Part shown: piece by piece, positions 11,003 through 21,947 of the stretch
Layout of the letters: the number at the start of each line of letters is the position of its first letter
Numbering within the stretch: the stretch's first letter is position 1
Origin: Rhizodiscina lignyota
Taxonomy: Eukaryota > Ascomycota > Dothideomycetes > Aulographales > Rhizodiscinaceae
Assembly: GCA_010015805.1 (NCBI GenBank)
Contig: ML978124.1
Location: 1,364,001 to 1,428,000 of the forward strand
DNA: 64,000 nucleotides
Direction of reading: 5' to 3'
Made by a program: the position numbers and the translations under genes
The notes under the pieces: generated by a model
Told to the model about the DNA's origin: nothing
Seen by the model: the letters and a program-made list of their open reading frames with translations, nothing else
The model's database searches: none

Positions 11003-12201
11003 GTAGGGAAGTGTGCGTCCAGGCCAGCGCAAAGCATCGCAGCTGTGGCTGAAAACGCTTCAGCAGCGAAGAGTGGCATGTTCAGCCTTGCGTCTGCTTC
11101 CATCTTGTCGTAGGCAGGCGACGAATAGGATAGCTGCTGCACTCCGATGTACTAGCTAGAATGAATCCAGGCACTGCCTCAGCGACATCCCTGAACATGT
11201 CGCCTCTTTGTTTGCTTGTCGTTGAGACACTATGTCTCCATACTTGGAAAAGGCGTCTCTATGCTTGAGAGGCATCAGCATCTGTCTAACATCTGTCGTG
11301 TTGTGCCGACAAGTTTGCGCACAGAGCATGTTCCGCAGAGTGAAACTGCTTCTTTCAAGTTCGCTTTAAAATAAATACGCGAAATTGAATGAAGAAAGTG
11401 GAGTGGATAAGCCAGTAGAACTCGAAGGCTGGTATGAGCTCATGAAAAGAAAGCGGACTGAGTAAATGAGCTTAACGTCCGTGAACGGTGCGAGGGCGGG
11501 AGAGAAGGTAGTACAGCTCTGCAAGCAAGACGAAGGTAATAGAACAAGGATATCTCAATTAAAGGTGCAAAAAATTTAACAGTATGCTTCAGTCATAAAC
11601 ATTCCAAACGAGGTAGAACTAGACCTTCACGCGGTAAGCCCGAACGGATCAAATCATTCGAGGCAGCGCTCAGCCTACCTAGGTAGCGGCTTCGGTGTAT
11701 AGAGTTCAGAATTATCAGGGCAGACAAGTTTTGCAACGGTATGCCATTGCCCTATATGCTCTAAAGAACGCAAAACTGAGCTTTCAGAGATAATCTCGCA
11801 TACTTGATATATACTCCAATGAACGCAGAACCAAGCTTTCGGAGATAGTCTCGATAATCTTGAAGAGCAAGAGCTACTCGCCCATAGGCGTTATAGCTCA
11901 TCCGGAGGCCAACTGTTTTGTCAGCCTCGAGCCACAATATCTATCTGACCTACTCCTTGAAAGAATTCCAATACGAAACGCTCAGGCTAAGACATTGCGC
12001 CGTAAAACACCGAGTGGCCGCCCAAGAGAGTTTGCAGAAAACCGCGCTTCGAATGCTGTATCTACAGAAATAGAAGAGGGATATCGCGCATGACTTGACT
12101 GCCGTTAACAAGAGAAGTAAAACCATCATCTAGCTTCATAGATTTCTCTGTCATCGCGTGAACGCTGCCGCCATCACCAAAGTCTATCCTTATCCCTACC
12201 C
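11003..12201. other. Gene-free spacer with a short tandem duplication
   Basis: No gene recognised. Near 11766-11866 two copies of a roughly 55-bp unit stand in tandem (see repeat entry). Confidence 0.4.
11766..11866. repeat. Dispersed 55-60 bp repeat, two tandem copies
   Basis: Both copies read ACGCA-AAC-AGCTTTC-GAGATA-TCTCG-CTTGA with few differences. Related copies occur at 22233-22372 and 63201-63240. Family unknown. Confidence 0.55.
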
Positions 12202-13453
12202 TTACACCTGCGCGTTCTCCGCCTGTAGTATTTCATCGCCCTCATGCTGGAGAGTGTGGATGACTTTCTTCAATGTCTCGAACGTCAGCATGGTCGTCAT
12301 CGCTGCCGGCACAGCGCGAACCATGTTCGTCCCCATGCCATTGTAGAACGCGCGCCACCCTTCTTCTTTCCATATCGTTTGGATTGTACTTATTACGCCT
12401 CTGTATCGAGGACGAAGGTTGATCATGCCGTCGGAACTCGCGGTGCCATGTGCACGCGTGCGGTAGTTCCCGCCAACGCCACCGCGGAACGAGACGTCTT
12501 CCGATGCGTGGGCGGGCCATGTGCGCTGCTGCGTCTGTAGGCGTGTACGCAGGACTTCGTGCGGGTATGTAGCGCTTGTAGCGCAGATTTTGGAGAGGAA
12601 TGTAGCTGCTAATATGCCGACAAAGTGCGTTTTATCGTCAGAGCTGGTAACTTGGCCCATCTCGAGGCCCGTAAACTCCTTTTTGAAGTACTCGTACAGT
12701 GGGAACTGAATGGCCACATGGGTAAGGCCAAGCAAGGCGGGTGCAAGGCCCGAGTAGAAGACACGCAAGCCCTCGGCGCGGTACATTTTCTTAAAAGCGT
12801 CGAGTGTGCTGCGGTAGTGCCAGGGCGTGCGGGCCTCTTTGGAGGCGCGTGAGGAGACTTGCGCCATGAGGCGGGTCTTGATGACCCAGATGGGATTGGT
12901 GGCCATAGTGGAGCAAGCGCCGGCGGTGATGGAGGCGTTGATTCGGGCTATCCATTTGTTTTCTGGGAGTGCGGTGGTTAGCGGGATTACAATGCTCAAA
13001 GTTCTAATCTTGGCGGCAAAGCTCACCCATCTTAGTGTAGTAGTAGTCTTTTGACTTTTCATAAACGGCCATATACACCGCCCATGTCGGAAGATAGCCC
13101 AACAGCATCGGCCCCAGCCCTCTGTACATTCCCCTTACGCCATCCTCTTTCCAGATGACCCTCGCCGTGCCTATCAAGCCATGATATAACTGACCAGACG
13201 TCGGTGGTCTTCTTATAATGTCCGACTGTCTGAATGAACCTTGCGCTTGCAGTCTCGTCTTAATGACGTCGAGGGGGCAAGTGACGATGCCGGAAGCAAC
13301 GCCCGCAACGGCGCCGCTGAAGCTGTTGATGTAGGTGGGAGAGAGCTTTGCGCAGAATACTGCAACATTTTGTCTTGGAGTAGTAACTGATCTGTTTCCT
13401 GTTCTCGTTTGTCGCGTTGTGCCCCCGGAGTCTTCCACGGACATTGTAAGCAT
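12202..13453 (-). CDS. YIA6: Mitochondrial carrier, NAD+ transporter family (Ndt1/Yia6-like)
   Basis: Two exons (13453-13027, 12962-12202) give 395 aa; the 64-nt intron has GTGAGC donor and GCTAAC branch. The protein shows three SLC25 repeats with signatures CPLDVIKTRLQAQG, TNPIWVIKTRLMAQ and TYPHEVLRTRLQTQ, and the second halves LGYLPTWAVY, LLGLTHVAIQFPLYEYFK and GTNMVRAVPAAMTTMLTFE. The Trp in NPIW and the HVAI-FP-YE stretch match yeast Yia6/Yea6 and the related folate/FAD carriers, so import of NAD+ into the matrix is the likely role. A Ser/Gly-rich insertion lies between repeat 2 and 3 (around DVSFRGGVGG). Start is uncertain: ATG at 13453 or 13444. The gene is divergent from QCR7, another mitochondrial inner-membrane gene. 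Confidence 0.85.
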
Positions 13454-14004
13454 TGGAGGCAAGGCCTAGAGAACGGTGGTCCCGGGGAGCGCGACCATTG
13501 GTGTTTGAAGAGAGCGAGGTATCGAGGATCTGTATGTGGAATTGATGGCGTGTCTGTCGCGTGCTTGTGTGCTGCTTGTAGCCCACTCCTCCTCTTACCC
13601 TGGCTCTCTGGTCTTCTCGGTGTGCGGAAGCCCCGCAGCACTCGAGCGACGCAATTGCTAACGATCCAGAAGCTCCATTGAGTGGCCGCACCGGCTGGCA
13701 AAGGTGTATGGAGAATGAGGGCTGGTGTGCTGGAAGGTGAGAGGCTGTCCGGGCCGCAAGCGCAGCGGTGATGAAAAAGGAAGATATGATGGCAGGCGGG
13801 GGAGACGGTCTTTGATGCGCACCTTCCTCCGGTCACTCGCTGCCCCGATTCCTGCACCTCCCGCGCTTTTCCCGCTACCGCGCGGAACTTGCCGGCTCGG
13901 GAGCTGCGTGAGAAGAAGCACTTCAGACCATCCCGACCTGTCCACACCCAACTTTACAGCACCGCGGCCACCACTCTCAATCGCTCCTTGAGGCCGCAGC
14001 AATC
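13454..14004. promoter_or_regulatory. Divergent promoter NAD carrier / QCR7
   Basis: 551 bp between two outward-pointing mitochondrial genes. Open frames here look accidental. I see no specific element. Confidence 0.4.
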
Positions 14005-14579
14005 ATGTCCCAGCCGTCCCTCGCAAAGTTCGTGCTCAAGAGGCCGTGGCTGAAGCGGTGGATGCAGCCCATCTCGGACTGGTACCTGGCCAATGCAGGC
14101 TACAGGTCTCTCGGTTTGAGGTAAACAGCTCCTCAATGTTAACCCATTGGATCCTGGAAAACGTTCTTTTTGAACGTCTAGCCGTCGTTTCATGGAGAGC
14201 TGATTTTTCTGTCACGACAGGGCCGATGACCTCATCCCCGAGGAGAACGAAGTCGTTCAGCTTGCCCTCAAGCGTCTCCCCCCGAAAGAAGCTTACGACC
14301 GAGTCTTCCGCATGCGCCGCGCTTTCCAGGTACAAAATACTTGCAATTGAGACCGGACATGTATACTGACAGGAGAAAAGTGCTCGCTTGCCCATCAACT
14401 CCTCCCTAGAGCGGAACACACAATGCCCGAAGATGTAAGGATCCAGCTCTGAATGAGATAGTCGCAGCCGTTGACAAATACCGTAGGATGTTCCGTACCT
14501 CACACCGTTAATTGAAGAGATCGAGGCCGAGATTAAGGAGCGTGAAGACCTGGACAGCATGGTGGTGAAGAAGCGATGA
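14005..14579 (+). CDS. QCR7: Cytochrome bc1 complex subunit 7
   Basis: Four small exons (14005-14120, 14221-14329, 14381-14434, 14487-14579) give 123 aa, the usual length of this family. It is the matrix-side ubiquinone-binding-type subunit of respiratory complex III. Visible family features are [43 protein letters not shown], the motif [16 protein letters not shown] and the acidic tail [16 protein letters not shown]. Three introns of 50-100 nt interrupt so short a gene; the second ends in AAAAG rather than the common YAG. Confidence 0.95.
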
Positions 14580-14799
14580 TTCGGCAGCGGGCCGTAACCT
14601 TTGTACAGAAAACATTTCCTTTATCGAGGGCTATCTGCGGACTGCTTGCGCTGTAGAGTGTATCATATCATACAAGAAAGCCTTGTCTCAATTCGAAGTC
14701 TGCAAGTTGTCGTATCGTCGTACTGATGTTCTTACAGTTGTTGCCCTGTAATGAAACTCCGCATCCCCATAATCTCTATGCCAGGAAGATGCACGATTC

Positions 14800-15920
14800 C
14801 CGCTGAACGAGCGTCAATTTGATTAATCCTGGAGTCCCTTTCCAGTGAATTACGACATACGCATTAGGGCTCGCACAGCTTTACCTGTACTCTAATATGT
14901 ATCGCGAGCCACAGCATCCCAACGTGGATAGCAACTTCGGTGCACGGTATTCGACGCCAATTGCATGTACCGCACAAGATACACATATACTTGAAGTCAT
15001 CTGTGTTCAGCCAGACTTCGAGCATCAAACAAGCTTCAGTTCGGTTTACTCTGGAGTCTCTTTGAGCGAATTGCAACATATACGCGAGGACTTGTATAAA
15101 TTTGCTCATGCTCCCGTATAGAGTGGACGCTGGATCATTCAAGCATGGCTACTAAGTCAGATATACCGTATTCGACTCCAACTGCAGGCATGAAAAGGAA
15201 GCCAGATACACGAAGCCCCTGATCATCCAGGCTTCGAGCATCGAACGAGCTTCAATTCGGCCGTATCTAGAGTCCCTTTCAGTGAATTTGACTTGTAGGC
15301 GATCATAATGTCTCACTCATCGTGGTGGGTGCAGAGGGCTCGACAGGAATACGGCCCTTCCTTCGCCCGGTGCTCTTCGCCACTGTCGGATTGCTCTTGC
15401 TCGCTATCAGGTTGGTCGATGACAGGGTGGTCTTGTCGACGTCGGCTTCGCAACGCGTACTGCACGAGATACAGAGATATTGGAAGTAATCTGTGTTCAT
15501 CTGAACTTCTAGCGTCGAACGAGCTTTAATTCAGCTATATCTGGAATCCCTTTCAGTGAATTTGACTTAGCAGCCGAGGCTTCGTATAGATTTGCTTGTA
15601 CTCTATACAAATTGGACGCCCGGAGGTCCTAGCATGTTCACCAAGTCCGGGACACCATATACCATGCCAGTTGCATGCACAGCGAGAAATCAAGAGATAT
15701 TTGAAGCCTTATGTGCTTACACAAACCTTGGGTAACAGTTGAGCTTCGATATGCTTCATTCTGGAGTCCTTTTTGGTGCAGATAACTTAGCAACTGAGCC
15801 TTGATATCAAATTCATCGTCTCCCGCATATACCACGTGTACTGGGCGCCATGGTACATACAGCAAATGGGACGGAATGTGGGCGACAGCAATGGGAACGT
15901 AAGCAGAAGTGAGCAAATCT
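14800..15920. repeat. Five diverged tandem units of about 190-270 bp
   Basis: Units start near 14800, 15021, 15237, 15509 and 15732. Shared landmarks in order are: CGAACGAGCTTCAATTC, then TATCTGGAGTCCCTTTCAGT, GAATTTGACTTAG, TATAGATTTGCTTGTACTC, a TGGACGC/ATACC segment, TTGCATGCAC, GAGATACA-AGATATT-GAAG and TGTGTTCA. Copies differ by many substitutions and small indels. No coding potential is kept across copies. Confidence 0.7.
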
Positions 15921-16037
15921 ATGTTGGTGTTACTGCTCTTCCAAAGAGCACGATGCATTCAATCTATGTATTCGTTATTGGCTGCGCTGTGCGCCAGCAA
16001 ATCATCAATTGTCATGAACTTTTAGATACATTTGCAT

Positions 16038-16077
16038 CTCCTCCTCCACCCCCCTCCCCACCCCCTTCCCTCACCCC
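16038..16077 (-). other. G-rich strip directly after the PHD gene stop codon
   Basis: On the transcribed (minus) strand the first about 40 nt of 3' UTR hold runs of 4, 3, 5, 4 and 6 G separated by 1-3 nt, a textbook G-quadruplex pattern. Confidence 0.7.
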
Positions 16078-17448
16078 TCACTTCTGCGACACCAAGAGTC
16101 CAGTCCTCATGGTGGTCGTGCGGGGGCGAACCCGCTCGTCAAGGCCGCTTCGCGCCCTGCCGAAGCGGTTCCACCAGTTCTTGACGGCCCATTGAGACCG
16201 TGAGATGCCCTCCCGAGCCATCTCCTCCGACACGCCGTACCAGAGGAGGTCGCGTGCACCGTCCCAGTGTGGCGCCAGGCGCCGCATCTGGAAGATGCAC
16301 GCTTTCTGCTCAGCTTCAGACCAATCGGTCTGTCCAGAAGCAGGCGGAGTACCGTAGAAGCTCTGTGAGTCTCCTACAACCGGGTTTGGGTACTTCGACC
16401 TGTCCTGGACAGACTGCTTGGTCTGTCGCTTCGCAACCTCCTCCTTCCGGGTGCGGGTGGTCTCCTTGGGCCCCTCCTCTTTCTTCTCCTTCTTGTCCTT
16501 CTTCTCCTTCTTCTCGTGCTTCACGCGCTTCTGGCGCTTGTTGGAGTCGTCGTCAGAGCCGTCATCGGAGCCGTCATCGGCGTGGTCGTCGTGATCATCG
16601 GGTCTGTTCCTCTTGCGAGAGGGAGGAGGAGGCGGCGGACTGCTGCCGGAGTCGGAGTCGGAGTCGGGATCCGCGCGGGCTACCGGTTTTCGAGAAGGAA
16701 TATGGCCAGCTCGGCGGCATGGCTTGCAGAACCAGTCGCCAGGTGGTACAGTGCGCACTGGCGCACAGGGAAGGTGCCACCAGTGTTCTTCAAAGCCATG
16801 CGAGGCCACATTGTCGCAAGCGATCATCTCGGCCCAGGAATCGTCGTGGGCACAGTGGGCCCGGCACGAATAAGCCACTTCCGTCCTCACCCCCTGCACA
16901 TACCACTTGGCGGTGATAGGCGGAGGCTCATCATCGTCACTGTCTTGACCTTGGTCAATGCTGTCCTGGTCAATGCTGTCCTGGTCAATGCTGTCCTGGT
17001 CAATGCTGTCCTGCTCAAGGCCGTCCTCGTCAAGGCCGTCCTGGTCAATGATGAGTTGCTTAGGGTCGATCGTCGCTTCGTCGTTGACGAGGGCGTAGTT
17101 GACGATCGCCTGGTGTTCATCAACAGTGGCATGGTTGGAGAGTCCTTGCTTGTCGTCTTGAATCTTCTTGAGGGCTGCCGTGCTCTCCCTTTTCGCCGGC
17201 TTGCTATCAAAGAACGAGATGCCGGGGTCATTTTCCAGTGGGGCGACATCGAGAAGATTGTTTGAACCTAAATCGGACAGGTCCAAAGATGATTCGATAG
17301 GGGGTTGGTTCGGGTTGTCATCGACTAGAGAGTGATCAAAGAAGTCGAATTCTGCGTCGATAGGAAAGATTGGATTCGTGACTGGTCCATCCGGAAGACC
17401 AAAAGTCGGGTCGAGAGGGGGTGAGTTGATAGGTGTGACTGAAGCCAT
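16078..17448 (-). CDS. PHD-finger protein with C-terminal Myb/SANT-like domain
   Basis: Single exon from ATG 17448, 456 aa; the frame stays open upstream, so an earlier exon cannot be excluded. Residues 1-180 are acidic and include SIDQD repeated four times (148-166). A PHD-type zinc finger spans about 193-246 with C195, C199, C211, H217, H225, C228, C241 and C244, and the aromatic pair HWWH-LPC, closest to ING-type fingers that read histone H3. Then come Asp/Ser and poly-Pro tracts, a KKEKKDKKEKK basic segment (nuclear localisation) and, near 385-440, WSEAEQKACIFQMRRL ... ISRSQWAVKNWWNRFGR, a Myb/SANT-like helix set with spaced Trp. A chromatin role is inferred. I do not recognise a named family with this domain order. 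Confidence 0.7.
   Translation of the reverse strand: MASVTPINSPPLDPTFGLPDGPVTNPIFPIDAEFDFFDHSLVDDNPNQPPIESSLDLSDLGSNNLLDVAPLENDPGISFFDSKPAKRESTAALKKIQDDKQGLSNHATVDEHQAIVNYALVNDEATIDPKQLIIDQDGLDEDGLEQDSIDQDSIDQDSIDQDSIDQGQDSDDDEPPPITAKWYVQGVRTEVAYSCRAHCAHDDSWAEMIACDNVASHGFEEHWWHLPCAPVRTVPPGDWFCKPCRRAGHIPSRKPVARADPDSDSDSGSSPPPPPPSRKRNRPDDHDDHADDGSDDGSDDDSNKRQKRVKHEKKEKKDKKEKKEEGPKETTRTRKEEVAKRQTKQSVQDRSKYPNPVVGDSQSFYGTPPASGQTDWSEAEQKACIFQMRRLAPHWDGARDLLWYGVSEEMAREGISRSQWAVKNWWNRFGRARSGLDERVRPRTTTMRTGLLVSQK
16950..17060. repeat. 15-bp coding minisatellite
   Basis: The unit CTGGTCAATGCTGTC recurs about four times nearly perfectly with two diverged flanking units, encoding the SIDQD/GLDED repeats of the PHD protein. 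Confidence 0.8.
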
Positions 17449-19437
17449 GATGTCGAGAAAGGGGGTAATGTGTAGTAGGAATTCTGAATGGATGAATGCG
17501 GGAAAAGGATAGTGGCCAGCACTGTATGTAGATATTCTGTATGGAGAGTCGAGAGAGAAATACGAAGCACAGAGAAAAAAAGAGAAGGAAGAAGAGTTCG
17601 ATTCGAGAAATAAGGATAAATACTCACAGGCTTTGCAAAGGTCCATTGTCGAAGCCGTCGACAATAGTCGGCTCGAGAGTATGGATGAGAAGCCATTGTC
17701 ATTGAGCAGGAAGGGATGAAACGCTTCCTGCGACGATGTTATTGTGGTGGTCCTGAGGCGACAATGGTATTGTGTCGGGTGGTGTGAAAAATGGGTGGCG
17801 GTGAAACTGTTCTGGGAAGACCGCCCTATTGTCGCGATTGTGAATAACTGTTCCAGCCTCCGTTTTGGTAAAAACTCTCGTACTGGTGCTCGAAGAACCC
17901 AATAAAGTCCAAGTCTGTTCGAGCTGTAGCAGCAGAGTTTGAGACAATAATAATTCATATTTTCGCGTGTCCAATCGATGCGAGTCTGGCAGCTCTGAGT
18001 CCAAATTCATGTTGTGGCTCTTCCACAACTTGAGCGGAAAAGAGCGATGGCAGAAGTTGCGTCTGCGCCTCACCACCTCTTCTACATCATCTCTCTCGAT
18101 TTCTTTGGGCAAACAATTCCTCTGAAGCTTGCCATTCCTTCTACTGCATGTGTCGAGGATGATCTGGCATTGATGGATATGAAGGGACTAATATCCAGTG
18201 AGCGAGTGGTTGGGTGGCGAATCGCGGCGAAACTCCGGTGTTGAGATCGTTCGTTCTGCCGCTAGATACCAGTGCCTTTCATACAGCTCCCGAAGAGATC
18301 GACTGCTTTTCAAGCCACTTGGGCGTGGCGTGCCATACGTACCATTGAGTAGTGCTGGTCGCGATGATTGACAGGTTCAAGTAGAGATGGGAAGAGATAA
18401 AGTCACGAACGACGGTTTTGAAAGTGGAGCTGAGTATTGGTTAGCTGAAATATCTTGAATGGATGGATGTCATTTAATGCGACTTACTGGTGAGCTCCGT
18501 TGGTCGCGATGGTTCGAAGGCTTAAGGAGCCACGGCAAGAGAACTAATGCTCCTATGCAGTGGTTTCAGGAGCGAAGCTGGGTATAGGTTCATTTAATTA
18601 GTTTAAACAGATAATGTTCAGAAGTAGCTGTTCCGAGGAGTACAGATCCGTTTAAATGGTCTGAACAGGTAGTCACAGGCAGAGGATTCGAAAGCGGAAC
18701 TGAGCATGCTTGGAGCTAAGCGCAACCAATCCATTGGGACTGGGTAGTTTGGACGGATGATGGTCACGAGCAGCTGTTCTGAGGAGTATAAATCCCTTGA
18801 AATAGTCACGAGTAGTGGATCCGAAAGCGGAGTTTGACATAGTTGGAGCTAAGCACCATCACGGTATCCATTGAGACATTTTGAACGGATGGTTTTAACA
18901 GAAAGCGGCGAAGAAATTATCTACATAGGAGAGTGAGTGTAACCTCTGCTGATTCCCAATTTCTCCTCAGAATCGGGATGATCCTTCAAAGCCAGGCGCC
19001 CAGCCATGGGTTATGATTTACTCTACGCTCAGCGCGAAAACAGCTTTACCACTGAGGAGTGCGAAAGCTGCCGACAGTAATGTGATTTCTTGCTGGCGAT
19101 AGACTGAAGAAGAAATTTCGAGGGGCGTGTTGAAGATGAAGTTGAAAGTCTTGGCGCGCTAGGCGGCGCCACGCTCGGCGATTACCGAGCCCACCGCCGC
19201 CCGCACGTCAACATTGAAGCTGCCAGCTTGCAGTGCGCGCAGCAGAAGGCTTTCCATCTGGCCAGCTTACTGCCCTCCAACCTTTTCATCTCGCCAAAAA
19301 CTCGAACATCTCGAGTCGACTTCTCCACGGGCCTGGCTCAGTGATTCCGTTTCTGTTAGGAACTCCGCGCATTTACAATTGCTGAACTCTCACCTTACCG
19401 CATTCCTGCCCACGAGGGCAGACCATAACTGGTCACG
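17449..19437. other. Two-kilobase divergent spacer PHD gene / SEC23
   Basis: Holds the promoters of two outward-pointing genes and a decayed tandem array at about 18420-18900. Open frames near 18014 and 19214 lack family features. Confidence 0.45.
18420..18900. repeat. Decayed tandem array, unit about 133 bp
   Basis: The clearest two units start near 18684 and 18817: GGATTCGAAAGCGGA ... TTGGAGCTAAGC ... ATCCATTG-GAC ... TTTGGACGGATG, then GTCACGAG-AG. Weaker copies appear near 18420 (GGAGCTGAGTATTGG ... TGGATGG) and 18570-18660 (GTTCAGAAGTAGCTGTTCCG against GTCACGAGCAGCTGTTCTG). Unrelated to the 15-kb array. Confidence 0.6.
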
Positions 19438-21947
19438 ATGGATTACGAGAATCTCAAGGAGCAGTGGAGCGAGATCGAAGACAAAGATGGAGTGCGTCTC
19501 AGCTGGAACACATTTCCGAGCTCCCGAATGGTATGAAATGCTTCCGCACTTTGCTGATATACATATTAACGCAGTTTATAGGAAGCTTCGAGGCTTGTTG
19601 TGCCTATCGGCGCTCTCTACACACCCTTGAAGGAGAAGCCAGATCAAGCTCTCCTACAATATGAACCAGTCTCCTGCAAAGCTCCCTGCCGTGCCGTCCT
19701 CAATCCGTTCTGCCAAGTCGACATGCGAGCGCGATTATGGATTTGCCCTTTCTGCCTCCAGCGTAACGCTCTCCCTCCGCACTACAAAGACATCTCGCAC
19801 GACCAGATCCCTCCTGAGCTACATCCCGACAACACGACCATCGAGTACAGACTGGCAAGACCAGCGCCTTCTCCACCGATATTTGTCTTCGTTGTGGACA
19901 CATGCCAGGAAGAGGACAGCCTGAAGGCTTTGAAAGACTCGATTATCATGAGTTTAAGTCTCCTGCCTCCATATGCTCTCGTTGGATTGGTTACATTTGG
20001 GACGATGGCGCAAGTCCATGAAATTGGATATACGGAGTGCGCAAAGTCTTACGTCTTCCGAGGCAGCAAGGACTACACTGCGAAGCAAGTGCAGGAGATG
20101 CTTGGTTTGATGGCCTCCGGACTTCGACCTGGAATGGCCGGCATTCAACCTCAACCTGGCCGCGCTCCTCCACCCATGGGCCCAGCTGCTCGCTTCCTTC
20201 TCCCAGTGCAGCAGTGTGAGTTCCAGCTCACCAACGCGCTCGAGCAGTTGCAAAGGGACCCGTGGCCTGTTGCAAACGACAAACGTGCGCTGAGGTGCAC
20301 AGGAGTCGCCTTGAGCGTAGCTGTAGGATTGTTGGAAACGTCGTTCCAGAACGCTGGAGGCAGGATCATGCTCTTCACTGGTGGACCAGCCACGGAAGGC
20401 CCTGGTATGGTCGTTGGCCCTGAGCTTCGTGAGCCAATCCGATCGCATCACGACATTGACAGGGACAACATCAAATACTACAAGAAAGCCTTGAAATTCT
20501 ACGACAACCTCGCAAAGCGCACTGCACACAACGGTCATATCATCGACATATTCGCTGGCTGCCTCGACCAAGTTGGTCTTCTTGAGATGAAAGGACTTGC
20601 CAACTCCACCGGCGGCCACATGATTCTCACTGACAGTTTCACCTCTTCCATGTACAAGCAATCCTTCGCTCGCGTCTTCGACAAGGATGCTGATGAGAAC
20701 CTCCTCATGGGCTTCAATGCCTCTCTTGAAGTTCTCACAACCAAAGAGCTCAAAGTCACCGGCCTAATTGGCCATGCTGTTTCTATGAACAAGAAGTCAG
20801 CTTCAGTCGGCGAGACAGAATGTGGTATCGGCAACACATGCTCATGGAAGATGTGCGGCATTGATCCCGCCGCAAGCTACGGCATCTACTTCGAGATTGC
20901 TAGCCAAGGTGGTCCGAACCAGATGCAGCAAGGCCCGCAAAAGGGCATGATGCAGTTCCTCACATACTATCAGCACTCTGCTGGCCAATACCATCTTCGC
21001 GTCACGACTGTCGCACGTAACCTGAGCGGCCCGTCTGGCGATCCAGCCATTGCGCAGTCCTTCGATCAGGAGGCTGCTGCTGTGCTCATGTCACGCATCG
21101 CCGTCTTCAAAGCCGAAGTCGACGACGGCCCAGATGTCCTGCGCTGGGTCGACCGCATGCTTATCCGTCTCTGCTCGCGCTTCGCAGAGTACAGAAAAGA
21201 TGACCCCTCGTCGTTCCGCCTCGAGAAGAACTTCACCCTCTACCCGCAGTTCATGTTCCACCTGCGCCGCTCGCAGTTCCTCCAGGTCTTCAACAACTCC
21301 CCTGACGAGACTGCATTCTATCGGCATGTCCTGAATCATGAAGACGTTAGCAACTCACTAGTCATGATTCAGCCTACTCTGGACAGCTATGGCTTTGATC
21401 ATGAGGGCAGCCAGCCTGTGTTGTTGGACAGCACGAGCATACAGCCGGAGACCGTCCTGCTGCTCGACACTTTCTTCCACATCCTCATCTTCCACGGTGA
21501 GACCATCGCCTCGTGGCGCAAGGAGGGTTACCAGGCCCAAGAGGGATACGAATCGTTCGCGACGCTGTTGGAGGCTCCAAAGGAAGATGCGAAGGTGTGT
21601 ACTTTCTCTGGTGCATCTGCAGTATACCTCACTATGTAAATTCTAACGTACCTTCACAGGAACTGATCCAAGACCGCTTCCCTCTCCCCCGCTTCATCGT
21701 CTGCGACGCCGGCGGCTCGCAAGCGCGTTTCCTTCTCTCAAAGCTCAACCCTTCCACCACGCACACAACAGGTAGTTACGGTGGCGTGAGCCAGTCTGCA
21801 CAGACTATCTTCACGGATGATGTGAGCTTGCAGACCTTCATGGAGCATCTGATGAAGTGAGTCCCCAACGCATTGCTAATCCCTGAGAACTTGTGCATCT
21901 GCTAATCAAAGAATCGTTGTAGACTCGCAGTTAGTGGAACAGGCTGA
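19438..21947 (+). CDS. SEC23: COPII coat GTPase-activating protein Sec23
   Basis: Four exons (19438-19530, 19582-21594, 21660-21856, 21923-21947) give 775 aa, the normal Sec23 length. With Sec24 it forms the inner COPII coat on ER exit sites and stimulates GTP hydrolysis by Sar1. The zinc finger lies at C63, C67, C86 and C89 (WICPFC), the trunk (vWA-like) domain follows from FVFVVDTC, then the beta-sandwich/helical regions ([14 protein letters not shown]) and the gelsolin-like C-terminal part ([15 protein letters not shown]). A short Gln/Pro/Gly insertion follows LRPGMAG. The last exon adds only eight residues (LAVSGTG), the conserved family ending, which supports the AA|A junction. Confidence 0.97.

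Larger units (their letters stand above)
14580..16077. other. Spacer dominated by a decayed tandem array
   Basis: Between QCR7 and the PHD gene (both 3' ends). Apart from the array at about 14800-15920 and the pyrimidine-rich strip at 16038-16077, I see no gene. Confidence 0.5.

Noticed and set aside
13213-13947. 244-codon minus-strand ORF over the NAD carrier 5' end
   Set aside because: It is in another frame than the carrier; composition is that of a shadow ORF.
16516-17265. 249-codon plus-strand ORF inside the PHD gene
   Set aside because: Antisense mirror of the acidic repeats; repeat-driven, no independent support.
17449-17700. Upstream extension of the PHD gene starting MDLCKACEYL
   Set aside because: In frame, but low-complexity aromatic/Ser composition suggests 5' UTR; kept only as a caveat on the start.
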